A stretch of 64,000 nt of DNA from Zychaea mexicana (Eukaryota; Mucoromycota; Mucoromycetes; Mucorales; Lichtheimiaceae), in assembly GCF_025766255.1 (NCBI RefSeq), contig NW_026516685.1, positions 124,001 to 188,000 on the forward strand, written 5' to 3'. Numbering within the stretch: position 1 is the stretch's first letter; each line of letters begins with the position of its first letter. Under the pieces are notes generated by a model. The model was not told where the DNA came from. It saw only the letters and a list, made by a program, of their open reading frames with translations, and did not search any database. The position numbers and the translations under genes were made by a program. Positions 46,370 through 57,875 of the stretch are shown here, piece by piece.

Positions 46370-49300
46370 ATGGCACCAAGCATTCTCATTTCTTCCAACT
46401 CCTCCACTGCTTCTGCAACCGCTGTTGCTGCTCCCATTGCTCCCGTCACTGCGGTTGAGAACTACCAGAATGTCTCCACGGCTGCTCTGGTCTTCAATGA
46501 CGGCAGCAGCTTCCAGGGCGTCTCCTTTGGCGCCGAGGCCAAGAGCCTTTCTGGTGAAATTGTCTTTCAAACAGGTAATTTACCTTGGAATCCTTTAGAA
46601 CAAAAAAAAAATTAAAAAAAAAGTTTCTTTTGTGTAACCCAACTAAAAAAATGTTGTCAACTTTCTTTTTTTTTACTTGATTAGGCATGGTGGGATATCC
46701 CGAATCGTTGACCGATCCATCCTACCGTGGACAAATCTTGGTCTTGACCTACCCCTTGATTGGTAACTATGGTGTGCCTGACCGCACTGCCATGGATGAG
46801 CTTTTGAAGGACATTCCAAAGTACTTTGAGTCGCACCAGGTCCACATTGCCGGTTTAATCGTCTGCAGCTACACCGAAGACTACTCACACTACCTTGCAA
46901 AGTCCTCGCTGGGTGACTGGCTCAAGGAGAACAACGTCCCTGCGCTCTATGGCATCGACTCGCGTGCTCTGACCAAGAAGATCCGTGACCAGGGTGTGCT
47001 TTTGGCCAAGATCTTGTTCCCCAAGGACAACGCTTTGCCCAACGCTGGTACGGCTGGCTGGATCAGCGACTACAACAATGTTGAGTGGGTCGATCCTAAC
47101 CAGGCCAACTTGGTCGCTGAGGTCTCCATCCGTGAGCCCAAGATCTACTATCCCGATCCCGCAAACGCTATCAAGACCCCCAGCGGCCGAACCCTCCGCA
47201 TCGTTGCCGTCGATGTCGGCATGAAGTTCAACCAGATCCGCTGCTTTGTCTTCCGTGGCGTCGAGCTCAAGATTGTTCCCTGGGACTATGACTTTGCCGC
47301 CGAGCCCGAGGATTCGTACGATGGTCTCTTTATCTCTAACGGCCCCGGTGATCCCACCATGGTCGAGTTGACCTTCAACCGTCTGCGCCAGGTCTTGGAC
47401 CGTGGTTCCAAGCCCATCTTTGGTATCTGCTTGGGCCATCAATTGCTCGCTCTTGCTGCTGGTGCCAAGACACAAAAGATGAAGTACGGTAACCGTGGCC
47501 AGAACATTCCTTGTACCAACATGATTTCGGGCCGCTGCTACATCACCTCGCAGAACCACGGTTATGCGGTCGATGCTACCTCGTTGCCCGATAATTTCCA
47601 AGAATTGTTCATCAACGCCAACGATGGCTCGAACGAAGGTATCATCCACAAGTCGTTGCCCATCTTCTCGGTCCAGTTCCATCCTGAATCCACCGCGGGT
47701 CCCCGCGACACTGAATTCTTGTTTGACGTCTACATCAACACCGTCCGCCAATGCGTTGAGCAAAACAAGCTCGTCCCGGTCGAGATGCCCGGTGGCGTCC
47801 TTGCTGAAAACATCAAAAAGAACCCGCGTGTCCATGTCAACAAGGTCTTGGTGCTTGGTTCCGGCGGTTTGTCCATTGGTCAGGCTGGTGAATTCGATTA
47901 CTCGGGTGCCCAGGCTATCAAGTCTTTGAAGGAAGAAGGCATCCACACCGTCTTGATCAACCCCAACATTGCTACCATCCAGACATCCAAGGGCTTGGCC
48001 GACAAGGTCTACTTTTTGCCCGTCACCCCCGAGTTTGTTCGCAAGGTCATTCAGTATGAAAAGCCCGACGGTATCTATGTCACCTTTGGTGGTCAGACTG
48101 CTTTGAACGTTGGTATTAAGCTCAAGGACGAATTCGAGGCTTTGGGTGTCAAGGTGCTTGGTACTCCCATCGATACAATCATCACCACCGAGGATCGTGA
48201 CTTGTTCGCACAGGCTCTTTATGAAATCAATGAAAAGTGCGCTCAGTCCGCTTCGGCCGAAAACCATCAAGAAGCCTTGAAGGCCGCCAACGTAATTGGC
48301 TATCCCGTCATCTGCCGTGCTGCTTATGCTCTTGGTGGTCTTGGCTCTGGTTTCGCCGACAACGATGAAGAATTAGTTGCGCTCTGCAACAAGGCCTTTG
48401 CCACTTCGCCCCAGGTTTTGATTGAAAAGTCCATGAAGGGCTGGAAGGAAATCGAATACGAAGTCGTTCGTGATTGCCAAGACAACTGTATCACAGTCTG
48501 TAACATGGAGAACTTTGATCCCCTCGGTATCCACACGGGTGAATCCATTGTCGTTGCTCCTTCGCAGACCTTGTCCGATGAAGACTACAACATGTTGCGT
48601 ACCACTGCCGTCAATGTCATTCGTCACTTGGGTGTCGTCGGTGAATGTAACATCCAGTACGCCTTGAACCCCTTCTCCAAGGAATACTGCATCATTGAAG
48701 TCAACGCTCGTCTTTCCCGTTCGTCCGCTTTGGCTTCCAAGGCTACTGGTTACCCCTTGGCTTTCGTTGCCGCCAAGCTTGGTTTGAACATTCCCTTGAA
48801 CGAGGTCAAGAACAGTGTCACCAAGAAGACTTGCGCTTGCTTTGAACCTTCTTTGGATTACTGCGTTGTCAAGATTCCCCGTTGGGATTTGAAGAAGTTT
48901 GATCGTGTCAGCACTGCCCTTGGCTCTGCCATGAAGTCGGTCGGTGAAGTTATGGCTATTGGTCGCACCTTTGAAGAGACCATGCAAGAGGCCATCCGCT
49001 CCATTGATTACAGCTTCCCTGGTTTCAGCACCGTAAGTAGCCTATATAAAATATTTGGTATTTGTTATATAGATTTCTTAATGATGGTAAATTTGTATCT
49101 TTTGCAGAACGACATTGTCTCTGATGATCGCATCGATCAAGAACTGTTGGTGCCTTCTGACCAGCGCATCTTTGCCATTGCCAACGCTTTGAGCAAGGGC
49201 TACACTGTCGACCGCATCTGGGAAATGACCAAGATTGACAAGTGGTTCTTGAACAAGCTCAATCGCATCATGAACATGGAAAAGGGTCTCCAATCGTTCA

Positions 49301-51132
49301 CTGCCGAAAGCATTCCTGTCAACACCTTGCGTGCCGCCAAGCAGCTCGGTTTCTCTGACAAGCAGATTGCCCAACAGCTCAACAGCCAAGAGTTGTCTAT
49401 CCGTGCTCTCCGTCAGAGCCACAGCATCACGCCTTTTGTCAAGCAGATCGATACTGTTGCCGCCGAATTCCCTGCCTACACCAACTACTTGTACATGACC
49501 TACAATGCTTCGGAGCATGACATTGAATTTGAGGACAAGGGTGTGATGGTCATTGGTTCCGGTGTCTACCGTATCGGTTCGTCCGTCGAATTCGATTGGT
49601 GCGCTGTCCGTGCTATCCGCACCTTGCGCGAACAAGGCACCAAGACCGTCATGGTCAACTACAACCCCGAGACCGTCTCGACCGATTACGATGAGGCTGA
49701 CCGTTTGTACTTTGAAAACATTACCGTGGAACGTATCTTGGATATTTACGAGATCGAGCACTCTTCGGGTGTGTTGATGTCCATGGGTGGTCAGACCCCC
49801 AACAACATTGCCTTGCCCTTGTACCGCCAGAACGTCAAGGTCCTCGGTACCTCGCCCGAAAAGATCGACAATGCCGAAGATCGTTACAAGTTCTCGAGCA
49901 TGTGTGACCGCATTGGTGTAGATCAGCCTCAATGGCGTGAGTTGACCAGCTTTGAGGAGGCCGAAGAGTTCTGTGACAAGGTGGATTACCCCGTCTTGGT
50001 CCGTCCCTCGTACGTCCTCTCTGGTGCTGCCATGAACACTGTCTACTCGCGTGACAACTTGGTCTCGTACTTGAAGGAAGCTGCTGCCGTCTCGCGCGAA
50101 CATCCTGTCGTTATCTCAAAGTACATTGAAGACGCCAAGGAAATCGAAATGGATGCTGTTGCCTTGAACGGCAAGCTGATCATGCACGTCATCTCCGAGC
50201 ACGTTGAAAACGCCGGTGTCCACTCGGGTGACGCTACTTTGATCCAGCCTCCCCAGGACTTGGATCCCGAGACTGTCAAGAAGATCGAGACTGCCACTGC
50301 CAAGATTGGCGAGGCTTTGGAGATCACCGGTCCCTTCAACATCCAGTTTATCGCCAAGAACAACGAGATCAAGGTCATTGAATGCAACGTCCGTGCTGCT
50401 CGTTCGTATCCCTTTGTCTCCAAGGTCACTGGTGTCGACTTGATTGAAATGGCCACCCACGCCATGTTGGGCTTGCCTGTCACGCCTTACCCCAAGGTCA
50501 ACTCGCCCCACAAGAACTATGTCGGTGTCAAGGTCCCTCAATTCTCGTTCAGCCGTCTGCCCGGTGCCGATCCTGTCTTGGGTGTTGAAATGGCCTCGAC
50601 CGGTGAAGTTGCCTGCTTTGGCGCTGACAAATACTCGGCTTACATCAAGGGTTTGATCGCCACTGGCTTCAAGTTGCCCAAAAAGAACATTCTGTTCTCG
50701 ATTGGCGCCGAGAAAGACAAGGAGGAATTGTTGCCTTCTATGCAAAAGTTGCACGAGTTGGGCTACAACTTGTATGCCACCTCGGGTACTGCCGAATATG
50801 TCAAGGAACACGGTGTCCCATGTGTCGAGTTGAAGGGCTTGGATGGCAAGGAAGCCGAGATTGAACCCGAGGCCTCGCTCCACGAACACCTGTCGTCCAA
50901 CAAGATTGACATGTACATCAACTTGCCCTCGCAGAACCGCTATGCTCGCCCCGCTTCGTTCGTCTCCCAGGGTTACCGATCCCGTCGTATGGCCGTTGAT
51001 TACTCGATCCCCTTGTTGACCAACGTCAAGTGTGCCAAGTTGTTCGTCGAGGGTCTTGCTCGCATGGAAGTTGACTTTACTGTCTCTCCGTTGGACTTCC
51101 AAACCGACGACACCTTTGTGCAGCTCAACTAA
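46370..51132 (+). CDS. Glutamine-dependent carbamoyl-phosphate synthase (Ura2-type, lacking the ATCase part)
   Basis: Makes carbamoyl phosphate from glutamine, bicarbonate and 2 ATP, the first step of pyrimidine synthesis. Three exons (46370-46574, 46685-49032, 49108-51132) give 1,525 residues. Order: glutaminase domain with Cys317 (FGICLGHQL) and His401/Glu403 (VQFHPEST); two ATP-grasp synthase halves starting about 440 ([20 protein letters not shown]) and 997 ([20 protein letters not shown]); a regulatory MGS-like domain from about 1375 ([18 protein letters not shown]). The sequence is very close to the fungal Ura2/CAD synthetase, but ends [12 protein letters not shown] just where Ura2 continues into its inactive dihydroorotase and aspartate transcarbamylase. 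The N-terminus (Ser/Thr/Ala/Pro-rich, few Arg) resembles Ura2 rather than a mitochondrial presequence. Intron 2 is 75 nt, a multiple of 3, without stop. Confidence 0.95.
49033..49107 (+). other. 75-nt stopless intron in the CPSase gene
   Basis: GTAAGTAGCC...TTTTGCAG between the codons for GFST and NDIVSDD. It has no in-frame stop and is divisible by three, so retention would insert 25 mostly hydrophobic residues ([20 protein letters not shown], then LYLLQ) into the region between the two synthase halves. Homology favours removal. Confidence 0.85.
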
Positions 51133-51477
51133 AAGGACACCACCGCACTTTCATTCGCTTTATACATATATACAACACACATATCACTCTCATACATCCA
51201 CACACATTCATCTCTCAAAAAGTATAGTTATAGATTAGACCGCTTTTGTTTTGTTTAATAAGGGTTTTTATATATATATTCGTTCGGGTTTCTTACCTAT
51301 GTAGTTTGTCTTTATCTTTCTTTATAATACCATCTGTTCTTTTAAAAAAAAATTATTAATAACAGTACTGTGCATATCTCCATTTTTCATAAGATCCGTC
51401 TGTTTTTATTTTTCAAGTGTGTTTTCTGTGTTTTCAATTATTTCAAGGACCGCTTTTATTATGATAGTGGTTATAAT
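51133..51477. other. Convergent 3' region
   Basis: 345 bp between the converging CPSase and proteasome genes, AT-rich with poly-A/T runs and AATAA-like signals (TTTAATAAGG near 51,255; TTATTAATAAC near 51,352). No gene seen. Confidence 0.6.
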
Positions 51478-52607
51478 TTAGCTGCTTCCTGATGCTGCAG
51501 CCGATGGTTTCTTCTTTCGCTCGGCCTCCTCTTCCTTTTCCTTTTCAATCTCGGCCACAACAGCCTCCACCTCTTCTGTTTCCAAGCTCTACATGTGTGT
51601 CGATTCCCAGTTAGTGCGTGGCCATCCTAATGTAAACTAGCCAGTCCCTTCTTGTTTTACCTTGACGGTGCTGTCTGACATCATGATTGAGATTTCAATA
51701 TTCTTTGCACCCGTTTGCACGACTTCCAACAAGGACTTGACAGCCAGCTTGATGGTTTCCTTTTGATCCATCTCCTCCTTGTAATTCTTTTCCAAGAACT
51801 CACGGACCGTCTTTGAGCTTCGGCCTATCGAGTTGGCCTTCCAAGCCGTGTAGATGCCCGAGGGTTCCGTCATGTACAATCTAGGTTCGTTTCGGTCAAA
51901 GCCAACGACGAGTGTTGAGATACCAAAGGGACGTACACCACCACTTTGGGTATATTTCTGTCCATTTTATCCAAATGTGTTAGATCTTGACTCTATTTGT
52001 TTTCTTTCTTTCTTTTATTACCTGTTGCACTTGAGCAATGTGACGGGTGATATATTCAACAGTTGGTGGATCCTCCACGGTCAAACGGTGACTTTGACAT
52101 TCGATTCTGGCCTTGTTCACCAATACACGCGCATCGGCCGTCAAACCTTTTTAATACAACAAACCAATTTCTTTTAGTTTTGCTTCCCCTCTCTCTCTTC
52201 TTTTTCCCCTTTGTGATTTGAAAGGAGAGTCGTAGCAAGGTGATATTTCGGGTTTGTCCTGGATTTATACCTGCAAATGCCAAAGCAATGTGTTCGTCAA
52301 GCATGCAAATCTTGCGTACAGTTCTTGGGTCTTGCAGTTTCAATACTGATTTCTTTTCGACACCGAGCACGACCACATCTTTGCCTCGTACGCCAACCTA
52401 TTCATTTCAATAATGACGGTTCAGATTCTTTTCTTTTTTCATGACGCCCATTTTCGTAAAAAAAAAGGGGAAACGAATGACAAAAAGATATCTCTAATGA
52501 CTTACGGCGCAAGTGCCTTTTCGTACAGCTTCTGAAGCATATTCCACTTGAAACAAGTGACCATCGGGAGAGAAAACGGTCAATGCACGATCGTATGATC
52601 CGGACAT
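51478..52607 (-). CDS. PRE6: 20S proteasome subunit alpha-4 (Pre6/PSMA7)
   Basis: Structural alpha subunit of the 20S proteasome core, cytosol and nucleus. Five exons (52607-52506, 52397-52271, 52146-52022, 51957-51661, 51588-51478) give 253 residues, all junctions GT/AG and in phase. The N-terminal proteasome alpha signature is [20 protein letters not shown], followed by [20 protein letters not shown], typical of the alpha-4 subclass. The core continues through [20 protein letters not shown] and the conserved [13 protein letters not shown]. The tail is a Glu/Lys-rich helix and an Ala/Ser-rich end, as in alpha-4. Converges with the CPSase gene. Confidence 0.96.
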
Positions 52608-53427
52608 GATATTTGGTGTTAAAGCAAAAAAGAAATAAAGGTGCGTAACTGGGTTGGTGGGAGGGACGCGTCAGTGCCGTTTGTTGGCTTCGGATGATGG
52701 ACTGATTTTCAAACACCGTTCCCCACTTTGGAAGTGCGTAGTAACAGCTAAAAACTATGCCATCCGAATGTTTAACTCTTTTGGTGTGATGCATTTGAAG
52801 CACACACGCTAAACAAGTCATGGTCAATAGCTCTTTGTGAATGAAAACATATCTGATGCACGAGCATATTACATTGTGCGCTCAGCATCTTTGGTGTACT
52901 GGATAATCTGTCCAGTAAAGCTCAGCCTACAAAACGTACTACCTGGACCACTGTTTGCGAGGTAGAACCGCACACTCGTTGACATTGCTCCATTAATTCG
53001 TCCGCTCGAGACGGTAAAAATCTATCATAAGATAGATAAGAGCTTTGAGGATTGTCTTATTGTGATGCCCTTACAGTTTGATTCGACCACAAACAGAGGT
53101 TTTCTACAGCAAGAATAGCAACATGTATAATTTCTTGACCAGTACGTTTAAAAATATTGGGAGGACTGCAACACTATTTTGTTCACACTCATCCATATCT
53201 ACAGTACAGTATACAGATGTGCTAGTCGCAACACTATCATCAATACCAAGGGCCAAACTTGTCCTGTGCATATAATCGTCGTCTGTCATGATGACGAAAA
53301 CACATAGAACCATACAGTGATAACATACTCCAGAATGATTGGTTACGACAGTAGCAAAACGAGAACATTATTAGTTGAGATGACGATGATGGAGATCAAG
53401 TCCAACATGCAACGATTATTTTAAATT
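52608..53427. promoter_or_regulatory. Upstream region of the proteasome gene and importin 3' flank
   Basis: 820 bp without coding signs. The half nearest 52,608 is the alpha-4 promoter. I see no clear proteasome-type control element. Confidence 0.5.
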
Positions 53428-53585
53428 TTATTCAGTGGTTCGGTCAATCGCATTTTTCCGTCTATACGAAGTGATGAAATCCGATAAAACTCGTCGAGCC
53501 TTGGCCCATTGCTTTTCGTTGATAGCACTAATCATAGCCAAAGTAGGGGAGCGGTATATATCAATTAATGAGCATGTTCCCTCTC

Positions 53586-53618
<33 letters not shown>

Positions 53619-56600
53619 TTCTATCTGCAAAAGTAAACTTACCCCATGTAGCTAGTTAAGAATTCATTTTTGTTTCGAGCTGCCAAATTGGTCTCTGGTA
53701 TTTCACTCACGACAGCAACCACCCATTCACTTGTTTCTAAGGGTAAGATCTGTGCCAGTGACTTGATGATGGACGCGATATCCGAAATGACATCCCAAGT
53801 GTAATGATAGATCAAACCGGTGAAGATAAGTCGTACGAATGCGCTTCCGCTATTTCTGAATTGTTCAATGATCTGTGCGCCATTTTGACCGATGGATGCC
53901 GCGGTTCGTGTTGCGTCTGCAGGTACCAGCTCGTCCACAGATAGCGCAATGCCCAAGAGACGTCGATAAAAGACAATCACAGAGCTCAGTGCACGCACTT
54001 CACCCATGGATAATCCTGCAAAGCCAAGTTGGAATACGGTAGGGAATAATGTGCTGTGTAAAAGATGTGTAGGGGCTGCTTCCAACAGTGCGGTCAGCAA
54101 TCCAAAGTATTCCTCCACCACTACATTGCCACAAAAGAAGACGTTAATAGGAAATGCATTTTTTTTTCTCCGATATTACACTTTATATCATTACCATCTG
54201 GCATGTCGTCGAACTTTGTATTATTGGCTTTGGTGAGCATGATTTGACTCAGACGCTCCACAAGGCTAAAGCATACTGCTGCATTATCTTCGCCTCCTTC
54301 GGCATATTCGCGAATAATCCGATAAGAGACAAAGAGATATACACTGAAGCCGCTCAGTTGAAACCCGGTGACCAGGCGATCCATCAGCTGTGGTAACAAT
54401 GGCACGAACGCCAGCCTGTAGGATTGTACGCAGCTCTTGAAACACTTGCCGAGCTGTTCGCACACTTCAGAATCCGTGCCAAGGTTCTTTAAGCAGAGAT
54501 CAAATATCGGCCATAACTCGTTGACAAAATTGACACATGGGTTGGGCTGTCCGAGTGGTACGTCAGGATGGATAATGGAGATGAATGCTGCTATCAGCTC
54601 GAGTAGATCTAGAGGAAAACGTAATCCAATTAGCACTGTGTTTCTTCTTGTACCTTTCCCCCTGTCTTATAACTCGTCTTTTTGCAATTCTTGTTATCCA
54701 GTTTAAATACTCACCACATGCTTTTTGGTGGTCATCTCGCGATTGTACGTTTCCTTCTTTGATAGCTATGCTGTGTAAATCTTGTGCAAGCGGTAAACAG
54801 AATTGTTGTAGCGCATTCTGCAGGTTGGATACAGGAACCACGGCAAGCACATGGGCTATTGCTTCGGTCACTTCCAGTGCGTCAATAAAGGGGAGCGTGC
54901 GGATAATACTGGTATAGAAAGGGTGTAATTCGGAGAGATAGTCGATCAGTAGCTAAACATGGAAAGAAGAAAACGGTTAACTTGGATCAAAATCAGGGCA
55001 TTGACATTTTGGAGCATCAGCAAAGTCAAGTCAAGAAATAAACTTCTTACCTCATTGCAGTCTTTGCATAAATGTTTGAGTGCCAATGCACTTGCTGCAG
55101 CGACCTCTTCATTTTGGAAACCAGCCGAGATGAAATTAAGCTGATAAGTGATATACTGTGGATGTGTGCGAGTCCAGAATGTGTAACGAGAAATGACGAG
55201 TGTTGCGGCGTAGCGTATCTTGGGATGATCAGGGAGCCTAGAGAGTAGATCCTGAATTTGTGGCATGACTTGCTCTTCGTCATCCGGTACTTGTGCACCC
55301 ATGGCTCTGAGAGAGAAAATAGGTGCTTCGATCTGCTGCCATTTTGTGTTTGGAGTCGTCAAGAGCTTCTGTAATTGTAGCAGTGGTTTGGTCAAACATG
55401 GTGCCGGCTTGAGAACTTTGCAGCAATCCTTAAGTGTATCTCCCATATCGTGTCGGAAATCCTTGAAATCATCACGCTCTTTCGCAGACCAGCTGGCTAC
55501 ATCGTCGGGATAGTGTAAATGTTGAATAATTATATCCACCAATGCATCGTAGTATCGACTAAGCGTCGAAATAGCTTGGTCATTGCGTGGATTCATCAAG
55601 GCATACGTCAACTCGTCCCAGAACTTAAAGGTGATGGGTACAATCTCCAAATCGTTGTAAGCTGTGCATAGCATGATACCCTCCAGTATAGCGTTGAGAT
55701 CGTCAGGGTGCTGAATGATAAGCGGGACATAGGCTTCGCCTGCACTAACAAACAATCGACAGTAGCCACGCACTTTGTCACTGTCCTCCTCTTCCTTGGC
55801 TTCACGAATCTTGTCCAAAAGAGGCACCATATATTGATAAATGTTGCGGACCAAGTTGGATGTCGTAGCATTGAAATCGCGGGTTTCGAAAATGATCTCG
55901 ACACCCAAATCCACAGCAACGTCGAATAGTTGCTCGTTATCAAGTGCTTCGAATGCCATGCTCATCAGTGGGCTGTTTCCCAGAATAGCAATGTCAACAT
56001 CGCCTGCACGAAGCCAGCTAGAAAGACATTTAAATACGCGCTCTTGCAGATCGATATTGCCCGCTAGTTGATCATGCGAAACGTTAAAATTCTTTCTGCG
56101 CAGTGATTATCGTGGAAATGTTACAGTTTTCTTACCGCTCGATTGCATATACATGATCAGCAATTTCAACACTTCACCAGAATTACTCTCAAGCAGAGAA
56201 ACGCCTTGTTCTTTGTATTCGTGATCCTTAAGTAACCATTCGTGTCAGATCGAGTTTTCTTTTCCCCAAATTTGATGTTCCCGTATACAATCACGTGTGA
56301 AAGATCTTACTGTTAGTGGTAATCTGGTATTTGTATTCAGCTCTTCAGGAAGTACAGTAAGAAATTCGAGTAGACACACGGCCGTGTCGGGCGATCCACC
56401 AAACTTTGCAACCATATCCTTCACAGCTGTCTTCCATTCCGACAACTGAATGGCCAGATCTGCCAAAGCCAAACACAACTGCAACATGACTGGTTTAGGT
56501 CCCGTAGCGAAAACCGTCAATCGTTCGACCAACGAATCGCGTAGAGCTAATCGTGCTGCGGGTTCGAGATCACGTAAATCATAGGTTATCTAGAGATATA

Positions 56601-56991
56601 TCGATACGTCAATTCCTTCTAGAATCTTTTAAAACATTTTCATAGATTGATCGCTCGACTGAGGGTCCCTGAACAGAATGGTACCTTTTGTCGAAACGTT
56701 TGGGCTGCAAATAACCGTGTTTCTGTATTCGAATCGTCAGCTTTGAGAAGATAATCGACAGTGCCCCATGCTTCTTGCTGTTGTATGCAGGTACATATTT
56801 TATCGAAACAGTTAACTTGGTACATGTGCTTTACAGACATTCTCCTAACTAATTTTTAAGAAGGGGTAAATTTATACCTGTTTCTGGAAAGTGTTTAGCC
56901 ATCTGCTTGCTTCATTTTTAGCTTGGGGATCGGAAGCAGAGTATAAAGCTGAAAGCGCCTCAAGTACTTGAGCTACCGAAGCATTCGCCAT
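53428..56991 (-). CDS. MTR10: Mtr10/transportin-3 family importin-beta
   Basis: Nuclear import receptor for SR-type RNA-binding proteins (Npl3 in yeast), also linked to tRNA traffic. Nine exons (56991-56878, 56777-56685, 56589-56311, 56226-56153, 56095-55051, 54952-54715, 54608-54195, 54120-53643, 53527-53428) add to 2,835 nt, 944 residues, normal for the family. It opens MANASVAQVLEALSALYSAS and has the family's N-terminal repeat (EAWGTVDYLLKADDSNTETR, LFAAQTFRQK). HEAT-like helices such as YAATLVISRYTFWTRTHPQY and NEEVAAASALALKHLCKDCN follow. It ends YRRKNAIDRTTE. Intron 4 keeps phase only with a GTATAT donor near 56,152; the more canonical GTAAGA at 56,135 would shift the frame. A (GA)n tract lies in the last intron. 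Confidence 0.93.
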
Positions 56992-57875
56992 TTTATTTTC
57001 GAGAAACACGAAATGAAACTTAGTTGGAAACCAGAAAAAAACGAGAGTGTATGTGTAGAGCGGACTTCATTCGTCTCTGTCCCTTTTGTGCAACGAACCA
57101 ATTTGGGATGGAAATGGTGTTTTATCTAACGATATCGCTCATCAGGATTGCTTGTCACGGATCAGTCAGTTTAACTGAATGAATAACTAGATATAGCTGT
57201 AGCTTATTTGTTGATTCACCTTACTAGGATGTTCTTTGCTGATTGGTTCAGTAGCAGTTGAGGTCGTAGTATTAGAGCTGTGATCTGAATGCGCTCCACC
57301 AGGGTGTATGATACTATTTACTACGCCAAGTGAGCGATGCTATTATCCTTCAATGAAGCTTTTATTAGTCGAATATCGAATTGGGTGATAAAATGAGGTG
57401 TCGATAGTGGCAGTACCGTTGTGGCCTTGAATAGTACATGGTTTATCATATATGAATCTAATATTCTAATATCAAACATACAAATATCTTCGATGTTATA
57501 AGTTACATTGGCTAATGTCTTATGCGATGATGTAATAACAGCGTGCTCAAAGACTATACTGCTAGGTAACTTACCAATCACTTAAGCAGAGGAAGTTGAC
57601 AGCTATTATCCAATCGGTTGTTGATAAGCCACTGTGCTCCGACGGCCAACGAATCTGAGCGGGTCTAAAATGATCATGGAGGCGGGCCACGCATGCTGCT
57701 TTTGCTTCGCCACGGTTTTCTACATTCTCCCTTGTGTTCTTTTCATTTTCTATAACAACCCTTTTTAACCCGTCGAATCAAGAAAACCGTCTGCCGAATA
57801 AAATAACACCAACAACTGACAATAACATAAGCAATAAGACGACGACGGAATACGGTAGAATAAAGAACACACATC
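56992..57875. promoter_or_regulatory. Divergent MTR10-BRR2 intergenic region
   Basis: 884 bp shared 5' region of the importin and BRR2 genes. The central part (57,180-57,560) is AT-richer with only short meaningless frames. Promoters of both genes must lie here. No specific site identified. Confidence 0.55.

Noticed and set aside
46885..48270. Long minus-strand open frame opposite the CPSase gene
   Set aside because: Antisense shadow of a codon-biased conserved gene, with no domain of its own.
48373..51102. Further long antisense frames over the CPSase gene (48,373-48,987; 49,078-50,103; 50,116-51,102)
   Set aside because: Same reason: low-complexity antisense translations of conserved coding sequence.
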